A DNA stretch of 61,927 nt from JAJPHJ01 sp035622315 (GTDB lineage Bacteria; Vulcanimicrobiota; Vulcanimicrobiia; Eremiobacterales; Eremiobacteraceae): assembly GCA_035622315.1 (NCBI GenBank), contig DASPVP010000145.1, forward strand, positions 1 through 61,927, in the 5' to 3' direction. A program made the translations under genes and the position numbers. This document shows positions 17,465-26,098 of this stretch, piece after piece; positions within the stretch are counted from its first letter, which is position 1, and each line of letters starts with the position of its first letter. Below the pieces are notes generated by a model. It was not told where the DNA came from. It searched no databases and saw only the letters and a program-made list of their open reading frames with translations.

Positions 17465-18362
17465 CGTGAGGATTGAGATCGACGGCTTGTCGGTCAGCGT
17501 GCCGGAGGGGTCGACCATTTTGGCCGCGTGCCGTGCAGCCGGCATCGACACGCCCACGCTCTGCTACCTCGAGAATCTCACGCCCATCAACGTGTGCAGG
17601 GTCTGCGTGGTCGAACTCGAGGGCTCGCGCACGCTCGCACCTGCCTGCTCGCGCCAAGCAGAGAACGGCATGAAGGTAAAGACCGATTCTGAGCGGGTGC
17701 GGACGAGCCGACGGATGGTGCTCGAGTTCTTGGCGTCATCCGTCGACGTCTCGCTCGCGACGGATATGCAACGGCAGATGCGGCGCTATGGCGCGCAGCC
17801 CGACCGTTATGGAGAGCGCGCCACGCCCGCACGAGCCGGCGAGCGTGACGCAGCGCTGCCGGGGCACCACCACGAACCGAGCGGCGGTCGCGCGCAGACC
17901 GTGGCACAACCGGTGAAGCGCGACAACGACCTCTACGTGCGCGACTATGCGAAGTGCATCTTGTGCTACAAGTGCGTTGAGGCGTGTGGCGAAGATGCGC
18001 AGAACACATTCGCGATCGCCGTAGCGGGCCGCGGCTTCGACGCCAGGATCTCGACCGAATATGCGGTGCCCTTGCCCGACTCAGCCTGCGTCTACTGCGG
18101 AAATTGCATCGGCGTGTGCCCAACAGGTGCGCTCATGTTCGCGAGCGAGCACGATCGACGCGAGCAGGGCACGTGGGAACCCGGCCGGCAGACCAAGGGT
18201 GAAACCATCTGTCCGTACTGCGGCGTCGGCTGCAACCTTGAAGTGTCGGTCCAGGACGGCGAAATCGTCAAGGTGATGTCACCGCTCGAGAGCGGCGTCA
18301 CCCACGGCCATCTGTGCATCAAAGGCCGATTCGGCTGGCAGTTCACCAACCGGAAGCGCTGA
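17457..18362 (+). CDS. Formate dehydrogenase, detached N-terminal iron-sulfur module
   Basis: 301 aa protein equal to the missing N-terminus of FdhA. It has a [2Fe-2S] NuoG-type domain (Cys36, 47, 50, 64), two [4Fe-4S] ferredoxin motifs (CILCYKCVEAC at 167-177; CVYCGNCIGVC at 211-221) and, at the very C-terminus, the [4Fe-4S] domain that normally opens the molybdopterin subunit (CPYCGVGC at 252-259, Cys287 in HGHLCIKGRFGWQF). It ends in FTNRKR where intact enzymes continue RLTRPL. The usual His/Cys cluster motif between the first two parts is gone (SSVDVSLATDMQRQ). Start ATG 17457 overlaps fdhB by eight bases; a longer frame reaching 17181 lies within fdhB and is rejected. Confidence 0.92.
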   Translation: MPDVRIEIDGLSVSVPEGSTILAACRAAGIDTPTLCYLENLTPINVCRVCVVELEGSRTLAPACSRQAENGMKVKTDSERVRTSRRMVLEFLASSVDVSLATDMQRQMRRYGAQPDRYGERATPARAGERDAALPGHHHEPSGGRAQTVAQPVKRDNDLYVRDYAKCILCYKCVEACGEDAQNTFAIAVAGRGFDARISTEYAVPLPDSACVYCGNCIGVCPTGALMFASEHDRREQGTWEPGRQTKGETICPYCGVGCNLEVSVQDGEIVKVMSPLESGVTHGHLCIKGRFGWQFTNRKR

Positions 18363-18364
18363 CG

Positions 18365-18607
18365 TTATTTGTTGAAATAGTCCGCGTTGATCTGCGTGAA
18401 GTTCTTCCACTCTTCGGGCACTTCGGTCTCGTTGTAGATGGCGTTGACAGGACAAGCCGCGACGCACGCGCCACAATCGATGCAGACGCTTGGATCGATG
18501 TAGAGCATGGGATCCTCGTCGTTGCCTTTGATGCAGTCGACCGGACAGACGTCGATGCACGACTTGTCCTTCACGGTGATGCACGGCTGACAGATCACGT
18601 ACGTCAA
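18365..18607 (-). CDS. fdx: Ferredoxin, 7Fe/8Fe type
   Basis: 80 aa ferredoxin. First cluster region CQPCITVKDKSCIDVCPVDC and second cluster CIDCGACVAACPVNAI follow the pattern of Thermus/Azotobacter-like ferredoxins with a [3Fe-4S] or [4Fe-4S] plus a [4Fe-4S] cluster. An acidic C-terminal tail EWKNFTQINADYF is typical of this class. TTG start (MTYVIC); GGGAG lies 7-8 bases before. It converges on the formate dehydrogenase genes with two bases between stops and could exchange electrons with that enzyme, though co-regulation is not shown. Confidence 0.9.
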   Translation of the reverse strand: MTYVICQPCITVKDKSCIDVCPVDCIKGNDEDPMLYIDPSVCIDCGACVAACPVNAIYNETEVPEEWKNFTQINADYFNK

Positions 18608-18735
18608 TGCTCGACTCCCGGGAGCGCTCTCATGGAAGAAGTGGTGGGCGATTTCCCCTCGACCTCAGGCAGGACCTACTGTGGCTTGTTGCGTTCGGCG
18701 CACCTGGAGGCAAAGCGCGGCCTCGCAGGGCTGCC

Positions 18736-19458
18736 CTAAAGGTCCGCCGGAAGATGGCGTTGCGCGGCGGATGGATCGTGCGCTACCGACGCACGCCGGC
18801 GCGTCACGATCGCGGCGCCGGCTAAATCCTGGACGAAGTGACCGATCATGCATGGATAGAGCGACCCCGTCACGAGCAGCACGACTGCATAAAGACCGCC
18901 GCTGATGGTAGCGCCCACGATGCCGTTGCGCCCCTGATACGCGTGCGCGAAGCCGAACGCGAGCGTCGAGGCGACGACGCCTAAGAGCAGGTCGCCCGTG
19001 AGACGGGAGACGACCCACAACAGATAACCGCGGTACAGGAACTCCTCGCAGACGCCCGCGCTCGCTGCCACCAGCCAAAACAACGCCCATTGAGCCGACC
19101 CATCAGGCACGATCGCTCGCAGCGCGGCGGCGTAGTCCGGAGAAAGTCCACGCGGCGCGCCGGCGAGCAGCGCGACGAGCGGTGCGATGAGCGTCAGGCA
19201 GCCCAACGCCATCTCCCACGGGGCGTGCGGCATGACCAATCCGACATCGCGCGCACCGATCCCGTGCAAGCGGAGGGCGTACACGGCGAGAGCCGTAACT
19301 GACCACAGGACCACGATCGTGCGGACATACCGGAAGTACTTCGACGACGGCGACCCCGTCGACGAACGCAGCCGCCGGCCGACCAACGCGGAGTTGATCG
19401 GTAGGGCGGCGATGAGGATGACAAGGGTGAGGACGGTGAAGAGCGAGGGGTGCTGCAT
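18736..19458 (-). CDS. CPBP-family intramembrane metalloprotease
   Basis: 240 aa, multi-pass membrane protein of the CAAX prenyl protease 2/bacteriocin-processing (ABI) family. Catalytic motifs: EEFLYRGYLL (EExxxR), FGFAHAYQG (FxxxH) and a final GHFVQDL with a His. About seven hydrophobic segments. I start at ATG 19458 (MQHPSLFTVL), which directly abuts GGAGG; an upstream in-frame start at 19554 would add Arg-rich residues overlapping the divergent transporter. Target unknown. Confidence 0.82.
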   Translation of the reverse strand: MQHPSLFTVLTLVILIAALPINSALVGRRLRSSTGSPSSKYFRYVRTIVVLWSVTALAVYALRLHGIGARDVGLVMPHAPWEMALGCLTLIAPLVALLAGAPRGLSPDYAAALRAIVPDGSAQWALFWLVAASAGVCEEFLYRGYLLWVVSRLTGDLLLGVVASTLAFGFAHAYQGRNGIVGATISGGLYAVVLLVTGSLYPCMIGHFVQDLAGAAIVTRRRASVAHDPSAAQRHLPADL

Positions 19459-19515
19459 CCTCCGGCGGGTTTTCGCCGCGCGGGTGCAAGCCCTGGCGCT
19501 GCGGGGCGTGCGAAC

Positions 19516-20706
19516 GTGAACCGCAGGATCCTCGGAATTCTCTCGCTCGGCCACCTGACCGTGGATGTGAGCGCGGGCGGCTTGCCTGCTCTCTTACCGT
19601 ACCTGAAGAACGAGTTCGGCTTCTCCTACTTCTGGCTGGCAGCGCTCGTCATGACCTCAGGCGTGACGTCATCCATCATGCAGCCGATCTTCGGTATCGC
19701 GACCGACAACATGCGCACGCGCTTCTTGCTGCCGCTCGGCGTGGCGCTCGCTTTGGCCGCCTTTGCTTTCGTCGGCGTCGCTCCGACCTATGCGCTCGTC
19801 GTTGGGCTCGTCGCGCTCGCCGGCATCGGCTCGGCGATGTATCATCCGGAGGCGGCGAAATCAGCACGAACGGTGTCAGGCGATCTGCCCGCGACGGCGA
19901 ACTCCGTGTTCGCGGTGGGCGGGAACATCGGTGTCGCCATCGGACCCCCGCTCGTCATCGGACTCATCGCGTGGCAGGGCATGCGTGGCACGGTCTTGCT
20001 CGCCCTCCCGGCGCTGCTCGTCGCGCTCGTGGTCGCGTGCGTGGTCCCAGCGCTCTCTCGCGCGCACGATCTGCACGAAGCGCACGTGCGCTCGCTGCCG
20101 CGCGGACCCTGGCCGAAAGCGATCAACATGCTCGTGGCGGTCACGTCCTTGCGATCCGCCGTCTACGGCGGCGTTCTGACGTTCGTGCCGCTCTACGCCG
20201 TGAACGTGTTGCACGAACCCGCGAGCCGCAACGGCACGCTGCTCTTCGTCTTTCTCGCCACAGGCGCCGTGGCTAACATGCTTGCAGGACCTTTGTCTGA
20301 CCGTTTCGGCGCGCGTCAGGTGATGAGCGTGAGTCTCGCGATGGCGCCCTTCGCGCTCGCGCTGTACGTGTGGTCGTCCGGGTTCTTAGCGCTGCTCGCC
20401 CTGGCGTTGACCGGCGCGGTGATCATCGGCACGCTCTCAACGACCGTCGTCATGGGGATGGAGTACATGCCCAATCGCGTCGGGCTGGCATCGGCGCTGC
20501 TCATCGGCCTGTCCACTGGTCTCGGCGGCCTGTGCGTGGGGGCTTTGGGCAAAGTGGCGGACTCAGCCGGTTTGAGCGTTGTCTTGTGGTCGCTCGTCGG
20601 CATCGCCGCGTTGTCGTATCTCTTGACGTTCGCGCTGCCTGCATCCGCGCGACTGCCCCGCATCGCTGAGGCGCAATCGTATCCGGCCGACATCCGAGCG
20701 CGCTAG
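19516..20706 (+). CDS. MFS transporter, fosmidomycin-resistance (Fsr)-like
   Basis: About 397 aa, twelve hydrophobic segments. The opening LSLGHLTVDVSAGGLPALLPYL and DVVTD-like loop FGIATDNMRTR resemble the Fsr subgroup of the major facilitator superfamily; MYHPEAAKSAR (loop after TM4) is also characteristic. Fsr exports fosmidomycin in E. coli, but homologues are widespread and the natural substrate here is unknown. Start at GTG 19516 (VNRRILGIL) is preferred to GTG 19450, which would overlap the divergent protease gene. It precedes polA by eight bases. Confidence 0.82.
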   Translation: MNRRILGILSLGHLTVDVSAGGLPALLPYLKNEFGFSYFWLAALVMTSGVTSSIMQPIFGIATDNMRTRFLLPLGVALALAAFAFVGVAPTYALVVGLVALAGIGSAMYHPEAAKSARTVSGDLPATANSVFAVGGNIGVAIGPPLVIGLIAWQGMRGTVLLALPALLVALVVACVVPALSRAHDLHEAHVRSLPRGPWPKAINMLVAVTSLRSAVYGGVLTFVPLYAVNVLHEPASRNGTLLFVFLATGAVANMLAGPLSDRFGARQVMSVSLAMAPFALALYVWSSGFLALLALALTGAVIIGTLSTTVVMGMEYMPNRVGLASALLIGLSTGLGGLCVGALGKVADSAGLSVVLWSLVGIAALSYLLTFALPASARLPRIAEAQSYPADIRAR

Positions 20707-20714
20707 CAACACCC

Positions 20715-23438
20715 ATGGCCGATAAGAGCGAGCTCCTGCTGATCGACGCATATTCGCTCGTGTATCGGGCGTTCTTCGCTTTGCCGCCGCTCACCACGTC
20801 GAGCGGCCGGCCGATCAACGCGGCGTATGGCTTCCAGCGCATGCTGGCCCGCTTTCTCAGAGAGGAGCAGCCGTCGCACGTCGTCGCCTGTTTCGACGCC
20901 GGCATACCCGCTGAGCGCCTCGCCGCCGTCCCAGAGTACAAGGCGCAGCGTCCGGAAACGCCGGACGATTTACGGCCGCAATTCGACATCGTCCGGCAGA
21001 TCCTTCAAAGCTACGGCATCCCGATCGTCGCGCTCGAGGGTGAAGAGGCTGATGACTGCATCGCGACCATCGCCACGTTGGCGCGCGCGCAACAGCTCGA
21101 TACCATCGTCGTCTCGGGCGATCTCGACCTCCTGCAGCTCGTCGACGCGCACTGCACGATCGTCGTCACCAAGCGAGGCATCTCGGATCTCATCCGCTAT
21201 GACGAAAACGCGGTGCGCGAGCGATATGGGCTTTCTCCCGACCAGCTCGCAGATTACCGCGGCCTGAAAGGCGATCCGTCCGACAACCTGCCTGGGGTGC
21301 CCGGGATCGGCGAGAAGACCGCGACCAAGCTCATCGCGCAATTCGGATCGCTGGACGCGCTGCTCGCGAACACAGACGACGTGACGCCGAAGCGCATCGC
21401 GGAACTGCTACGCGCGCATGCCGATAAGGCGCGTGCTTGCCGCGACGTCTCAACGGCCAAGCGCGACTTGCCCATCGTGCCCGACTGGGAGGGTTGGCGC
21501 TACCACGAGCCGAGCCCTGACGTTCTCGCGAAGCTGTACGCCGAGCTCGAATTCAAGTCGCTGCTGACCCAGGTCGCCCCAGCGCTTGCGAGCATGGGCG
21601 AGTCGCCCCAAGCGCAGGGCCCCGAAGCGCCCACTCCGTTCGAGCCCGGCACCTACGAAATGCTCGAGGACGAGGCCGCGATCGCGCGCGCGCTCGATGC
21701 GGCACTTGCGGCAAAGCGAGTGGCCCTGACGCTCGAACCCGCGCTGCAGTCGTGGCGCACCCAAACGCCTGCGGCGATCGCGCTCTCCTGGAAGCCACGT
21801 AGTGGAGCGGTCTTTCCGCTTCGCGCCCTTGGCGCGCAACGCGTCCGCGAACGGTTTGCGCGCTTACTCGCGTCAAAAGCTCCTGCCAAGATCGTCTTCG
21901 ATCTCAAGAATCTGGCTGGCTGGGCCGCACGAGCGGGCTTGCAGGTGGGCGGCGTAGCCTTAGACGCGATGCTTGCGGCCGCCATCGGCGATCCTGCGCG
22001 CGGCGAGCCGACACTGGTGCAAGCGCTCGTGGGCACGCCAGGCGAGGGTGGGGCGAAGCCGCCAGAGACGACGCAGTCGACGCTCTTCGAGAGCCGTGCG
22101 GACGTGCGAGCGGATCTTGCGCAGGGCGCAGACGCGCTGTTGCGCGCCGCCGACGCACGGCTCGCTTCGATCAAGCGCGACGGCTTCGAGCGGGTGCTCT
22201 TCGAGATCGAGCAACCCCTCGCGCCCGTGATCGCGAAGATGGAGGCGGTCGGCTTTCGCATCGATGCTGACGAGCTCGATCGGATCCGGACATCGCTCGC
22301 GCGCGATATCGACGCCACGACGCGTGACATCTACCGTCTCGCGGGAAACGAATTCAACATCAATTCACCCAAAGCGCTGGGGCAGATCCTCTTCGAACAG
22401 CTCGGTCTGCCCGGCAAGAAGACGAAGACGGGCTATGCGACGGGCGCTGAGGTGCTCGTGCCTCTCGCTCAAGAGCACGAGATCGCCGCCAAGCTCTTGC
22501 AGTTCCGCGAAGCCAGCAAACTCAAATCGACCTACGTCGATGCGCTGCCTGCGCTCGTCGATCCGCAGACCAGGCTGCTTCACACGACCTTCCATCAGAT
22601 CGGTGCCGCGACCGGGCGGCTGTCGAGCTCCGATCCCAACCTGCAGAACATCCCCGTCCGTTCGGAGGCCGGCCGCGAGATCCGTCGCGCCTTCTTGCCG
22701 GCGACGCCGGGCAACGTGCTGCTCGCGGCCGACTACTCGCAGATCGAGCTGCGCATCTTGGCGCATATCTCGCAGGACGAGCACTTCATCGAGGCATTTC
22801 GCCGCGGCGACGATATCCACGCATTTACAGCGCGTGCGGTGTTCGGCGTTCCCGAGGATGGCCCGATCTCGCGCGAGCTGCGGCGCAGAGCGAAGGCGGT
22901 GAACTTCGGCATCCTCTACGGGATCAGCGATTTCGGTCTGGCGCAAAGCGCCGGGATGGGCCGCGAAGAGGCACGGCAGTTCATCGCCGACTACCTGGCG
23001 CGTTTCCCCAAGATCAAGGGCTACATCGACGATACGCTGGAGCGAGCGCGGGCGACGGGATACGTCACGACGATCTTCGGCCGGCGCCGCTATCTGCCGG
23101 ATCTGCGTTCGCGCGTGTACCCGCAGCGCGCGGCCGCCGAGCGGATGGCGATCAACGCCCCGGCGCAAGGCACGGCCGCGGATCTCATCAAGCTCGCCAT
23201 GCTCGCTGTGGATCGCGTCTTCGCGCGCGAGCGGATCCGCGCGCGGCTTGCGCTGCAAGTCCACGACGAACTCATCTTCGACGTCGCCCCGGAGGAGGCG
23301 GCCGCCGCCGCGTCGCTCGTGCGCGACGCCATGGAGCACGCCATGGAGCTCTCCGTCCCCATCGTCGTCGATTGCAAGATCGGCCCGAATTGGGAGCAAG
23401 TGGAATCGATCGACGAGCGCGATGCCGGAGCTGCCTGA
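20715..23438 (+). CDS. polA: DNA polymerase I
   Basis: 907 aa. The 5'-nuclease domain (1-290) holds DAYSLVYRAFFALPP, SGDLDLLQL and GLKGDPSDNLPGVPGIGEK (19). The polymerase domain has motif A DYSQIELRILAH, motif B RRRAKAVNFGILYGIS and motif C QVHDELIFD. The middle 3'-5' exonuclease domain is degenerate: the DxE pair of Exo I reads TLEP and the YxxxD of Exo III is not visible, so proofreading is probably lost, as in Taq and many Gram-positive enzymes. Acts in Okazaki fragment processing and repair. mutM overlaps its last 17 bases. Confidence 0.95.
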   Translation: MADKSELLLIDAYSLVYRAFFALPPLTTSSGRPINAAYGFQRMLARFLREEQPSHVVACFDAGIPAERLAAVPEYKAQRPETPDDLRPQFDIVRQILQSYGIPIVALEGEEADDCIATIATLARAQQLDTIVVSGDLDLLQLVDAHCTIVVTKRGISDLIRYDENAVRERYGLSPDQLADYRGLKGDPSDNLPGVPGIGEKTATKLIAQFGSLDALLANTDDVTPKRIAELLRAHADKARACRDVSTAKRDLPIVPDWEGWRYHEPSPDVLAKLYAELEFKSLLTQVAPALASMGESPQAQGPEAPTPFEPGTYEMLEDEAAIARALDAALAAKRVALTLEPALQSWRTQTPAAIALSWKPRSGAVFPLRALGAQRVRERFARLLASKAPAKIVFDLKNLAGWAARAGLQVGGVALDAMLAAAIGDPARGEPTLVQALVGTPGEGGAKPPETTQSTLFESRADVRADLAQGADALLRAADARLASIKRDGFERVLFEIEQPLAPVIAKMEAVGFRIDADELDRIRTSLARDIDATTRDIYRLAGNEFNINSPKALGQILFEQLGLPGKKTKTGYATGAEVLVPLAQEHEIAAKLLQFREASKLKSTYVDALPALVDPQTRLLHTTFHQIGAATGRLSSSDPNLQNIPVRSEAGREIRRAFLPATPGNVLLAADYSQIELRILAHISQDEHFIEAFRRGDDIHAFTARAVFGVPEDGPISRELRRRAKAVNFGILYGISDFGLAQSAGMGREEARQFIADYLARFPKIKGYIDDTLERARATGYVTTIFGRRRYLPDLRSRVYPQRAAAERMAINAPAQGTAADLIKLAMLAVDRVFARERIRARLALQVHDELIFDVAPEEAAAAASLVRDAMEHAMELSVPIVVDCKIGPNWEQVESIDERDAGAA

Positions 23439-24228
23439 GGTCGAGACGATCGTCCGCGATCTGGCGCCGCGCGTCAGCGGTCGCACCATCGCCCGCGTCC
23501 GACACGACAGAAAACCCCCGGTGTTCGACCGGCACAGTCTGTCGCCAAAGCTCGCGGTGGGCAAGACGATCGAGCGCGTCTGGCGCGCGGGAAAGTTCCT
23601 CGTATTCGACCTGGGCGAAGACGTGCACCTGACCGTGCATCTGCGCATGACTGGCAACTTGCTCTTCCAGCGCGACCGCCGTCCAGTCGAGCGCCAGCGA
23701 GCGGTCATCGAGTTCTCGGACGGTGCGTCCCTCGTCTTCGCCGACGTGCGCAAATTCGGCCGCATGCGGGTGTTGCGCGGCGATCCGGTGGCAACGCTCG
23801 GACTGGGGATCGATCCGTTGGCGCCGGAACTTGACGAAGCCGCCTTCGCGGCGATCGCGCGCGGACGCACGACGAAGGTGAAGATCTTCTTGCTCGACCA
23901 GCGACGCCTCGCCGGGGTCGGCAACATCTACGCCTGTGAAGCCTTGTTTGAGGCGGGGATCCGTCCCGGCAAGCCTGTCGGAAAACTCACCAAGGCGCAA
24001 CGCGAGCGGCTGCTGCGCGCGCTGCGACGCATCTTGCGCAAAGCCATACAGCATCGCGGTTCGAGCGTGGACGACTACCTCGATGCGGAAGGAAAGGAAG
24101 GCGAATTTCAGAAGCAATTGCGCGTCTATGGTCGTGCCGGCTTACCGTGCCGGCGCTGCGGCACGCCAATCCGGCGGGTCGTGCTGGGCCAGCGGGGCAC
24201 GTTCTACTGCCCGGTCTGCCAGCGCTAA
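23422..24228 (+). CDS. mutM: Formamidopyrimidine-DNA glycosylase
   Basis: 268 aa bifunctional glycosylase/AP lyase removing 8-oxoguanine. N-terminal MPELPEVETIV supplies catalytic Pro2 and Glu3; VHLRMTGNL includes the intercalation/catalytic Lys region and helix-two-turns-helix GVGNIYACEALF follows. The C-terminal zinc finger is CRRCGTPIRR...FYCPVC. Overlaps polA by 17 bases, so both are translated together: polymerase I and base-excision repair share a transcript. Confidence 0.95.
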   Translation: MPELPEVETIVRDLAPRVSGRTIARVRHDRKPPVFDRHSLSPKLAVGKTIERVWRAGKFLVFDLGEDVHLTVHLRMTGNLLFQRDRRPVERQRAVIEFSDGASLVFADVRKFGRMRVLRGDPVATLGLGIDPLAPELDEAAFAAIARGRTTKVKIFLLDQRRLAGVGNIYACEALFEAGIRPGKPVGKLTKAQRERLLRALRRILRKAIQHRGSSVDDYLDAEGKEGEFQKQLRVYGRAGLPCRRCGTPIRRVVLGQRGTFYCPVCQR

Positions 24229-24288
24229 CCGACCGCCCGCGTCACACGCTCCATATGCAAAATCGTAAGCAAAGGTGATTCTCTTTTC

Positions 24289-25410
24289 ATGTCCGATACC
24301 CACGTCCTCGAACCTCAGGGCTCCGTCGACGATCAATTCGAAGCCATCCAAAAACTCTACGAAGAATCTCTAAAGACCCTCGACGAAGGGCAGGTCCTCA
24401 CCGGCACGATCGTCGCGAAATCCAACGACGAACTGCTCGTGGACATCGGCGGGAAGTCCGAAGGCGTCGTGACCGCGCGCGAGCTCTCACCGGGCATCGA
24501 GATCTCGCAGCTGCGCGTCGGCGACACGCTCGAGGTGCTCGTCTATCGCATCGATAGCGACGGCGACGGCACGATGTACCTCTCCGAAAAGCGCGCCCGC
24601 GCGCTCAAGACGTGGGAGAAAGTCCTCGAAGCGCACGATCGCAACGAAGCGATCAACGCGACCGTCACCCAGGTGGTCAAGGGCGGCGTGCTCGTCGATC
24701 TCGGCATGCGGGGTTTCGTGCCCGCGTCGCAGATCCGGCGCCAGCCCATCGGCAATCTCGAGGAGATGGTCGGCAAACAACTACGATTGAAAGTGATCGA
24801 TCTCGATCACAAGCGCCGCCGCGTGGTGCTGTCGCAGCGCATCGTGCTGGATGAAGAGCTCAACCAGAAGAAGCAAGAGCTGCTCGCCACGCTGCAACCG
24901 GGCCAGATCCGCGAGGGCACGGTGGTGCGCTTGGCCGACTTCGGCGCGTTCGTCGACTTGGGCGGTGTCGACGGGCTCATCCACAACACCGAGCTGTCGT
25001 GGGGCCGCATCAAACACCCGAGCGAAGTCGTGAAGGTGGGCGATCAGGTGCAGGTCGAGATCATGAAGTTCGACCCGGAAGCTCGCAAGGTGAGCCTCTC
25101 GCTCAAGCACTCGCTCGACGATCCGTGGAAAGCGGTTCCCGAGACCCTGCACGACGGCGACGTGGTGAACGCGACCGTGAGCAAAGCGACCGCGAATTAC
25201 CTCTTGGTCGAGCTCATCCCGGGTGTGACCGGCATGGTGCCCAAATCGGAGTTCGACTCGAGCGCGGCACCTGAAGCGGGCGCGACGGTGCCCGTGAAGA
25301 TTCTCTCCATCAACGTCGGATCGCGCCGCATCACCGCCAGCATCAACGCGGTGAATCCCACGGCGCAGACCGAAGCGCAAGCGCCTGCGACCGAGCCGGT
25401 CGAATCGTAG
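24289..25410 (+). CDS. rpsA: 30S ribosomal protein S1
   Basis: 373 aa with four S1 (OB-fold) repeats at about 30-105, 115-185, 200-275 and 285-355; e.g. GTIVAKSNDELLVDIGGKSEG, VVRLADFGAFVDLGGVDGL (19) and HNTELSWGRIKHPSEVVKVGD are readable. Four-repeat S1 is shorter than the six-repeat E. coli form but common in Gram-positive and deep-branching lineages. Binds mRNA and aids initiation, which matters here because many genes lack a strong Shine-Dalgarno. Followed by hairpins and coaE. Confidence 0.9.
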   Translation: MSDTHVLEPQGSVDDQFEAIQKLYEESLKTLDEGQVLTGTIVAKSNDELLVDIGGKSEGVVTARELSPGIEISQLRVGDTLEVLVYRIDSDGDGTMYLSEKRARALKTWEKVLEAHDRNEAINATVTQVVKGGVLVDLGMRGFVPASQIRRQPIGNLEEMVGKQLRLKVIDLDHKRRRVVLSQRIVLDEELNQKKQELLATLQPGQIREGTVVRLADFGAFVDLGGVDGLIHNTELSWGRIKHPSEVVKVGDQVQVEIMKFDPEARKVSLSLKHSLDDPWKAVPETLHDGDVVNATVSKATANYLLVELIPGVTGMVPKSEFDSSAAPEAGATVPVKILSINVGSRRITASINAVNPTAQTEAQAPATEPVES

Positions 25411-25440
25411 ACATTCTCACCGACCCACGGTATCGCAGAA

Positions 25441-25474
25441 GGCGATCGCGACATCGCCCTCTGGGCGTTCGCCC
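25441..25474 (+). promoter_or_regulatory. Two short hairpins immediately before coaE
   Basis: GGCGAT/ATCGCC (25441-25446 with 25453-25458) and GGGCG/CGCCC (25463-25467 with 25470-25474). The second ends exactly at the coaE ATG and no Shine-Dalgarno is visible, so these may terminate rpsA transcription or control coaE translation. Confidence 0.35.
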
Positions 25475-26098
25475 ATGATCGTCGGGCTGACCGGCGGGAT
25501 GGGATCCGGCAAGACCACCGTCGCGGCGCTCTTCGCTCAGAAGGGCGCGATCGTGATCGACACGGATGTCATCGCCCGCGAAGTGGTCGCGCCGCCGAGC
25601 GCCCTGCTCGACGCGCTGAAATCGGAGTTCGGTCCCGGTGTGGTCGGCGCCGACGGGCGACTCGACCGAGCCGCGCTTGCGCGGCTCATCTTCAACGACG
25701 ACGACAAACGGGCGAAGCTGAACGCGCTCATGCATCCGGCCATTCTCAAGCGGGTGCTGAGCGGCATCGGCGCGGCGCCCTCGAGCGCCATCGTCATCGT
25801 GGTCGTGCCGCTCCTCTTCGAGTCCCGCTTCGAGCTGAACTGCGATCGCGTGGTCGCGGTCGTCGCGTCGCCCGAGCTGCGCCGTCAGCGCATCGCAGAG
25901 CGCGACGGTTTCACGCCCACCGAGATCGAGGCGCGCATGCGCGCTCAGCTTCCCGAGTCGGAGTACGAGCAGCGAGCGGACGTGGTGATACGCAACGACG
26001 GGAATCTCACCGCGCTCGGGCGCGAGGTGGACAAGGCGTGGGCGAAGATCAACGATCCGGCTGGTCGGAAGCCTCGTCGAGCAGCTGGGAAACCGTGA
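25475..26098 (+). CDS. coaE: Dephospho-CoA kinase
   Basis: 207 aa P-loop kinase performing the last step of coenzyme A synthesis. Walker A GLTGGMGSGKTTV at residues 4-16, DTDVIAREVV, LMHPAI and VVVPLLFESRFE are conserved. The C-terminal tail (GREVDKAW..) is family-like. Its 3' end overlaps the convergent polysaccharide deacetylase gene by 50 bases. Confidence 0.94.
   Translation: MIVGLTGGMGSGKTTVAALFAQKGAIVIDTDVIAREVVAPPSALLDALKSEFGPGVVGADGRLDRAALARLIFNDDDKRAKLNALMHPAILKRVLSGIGAAPSSAIVIVVVPLLFESRFELNCDRVVAVVASPELRRQRIAERDGFTPTEIEARMRAQLPESEYEQRADVVIRNDGNLTALGREVDKAWAKINDPAGRKPRRAAGKP

Noticed and set aside
19516..20706. Antibiotic resistance gene (fosmidomycin)
   Set aside because: Similarity is to the Fsr subgroup only; natural role unknown and no resistance context.
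25441..25474. Riboswitch before coaE
   Set aside because: Region is only 64 bases with two short stems; no known aptamer pattern.
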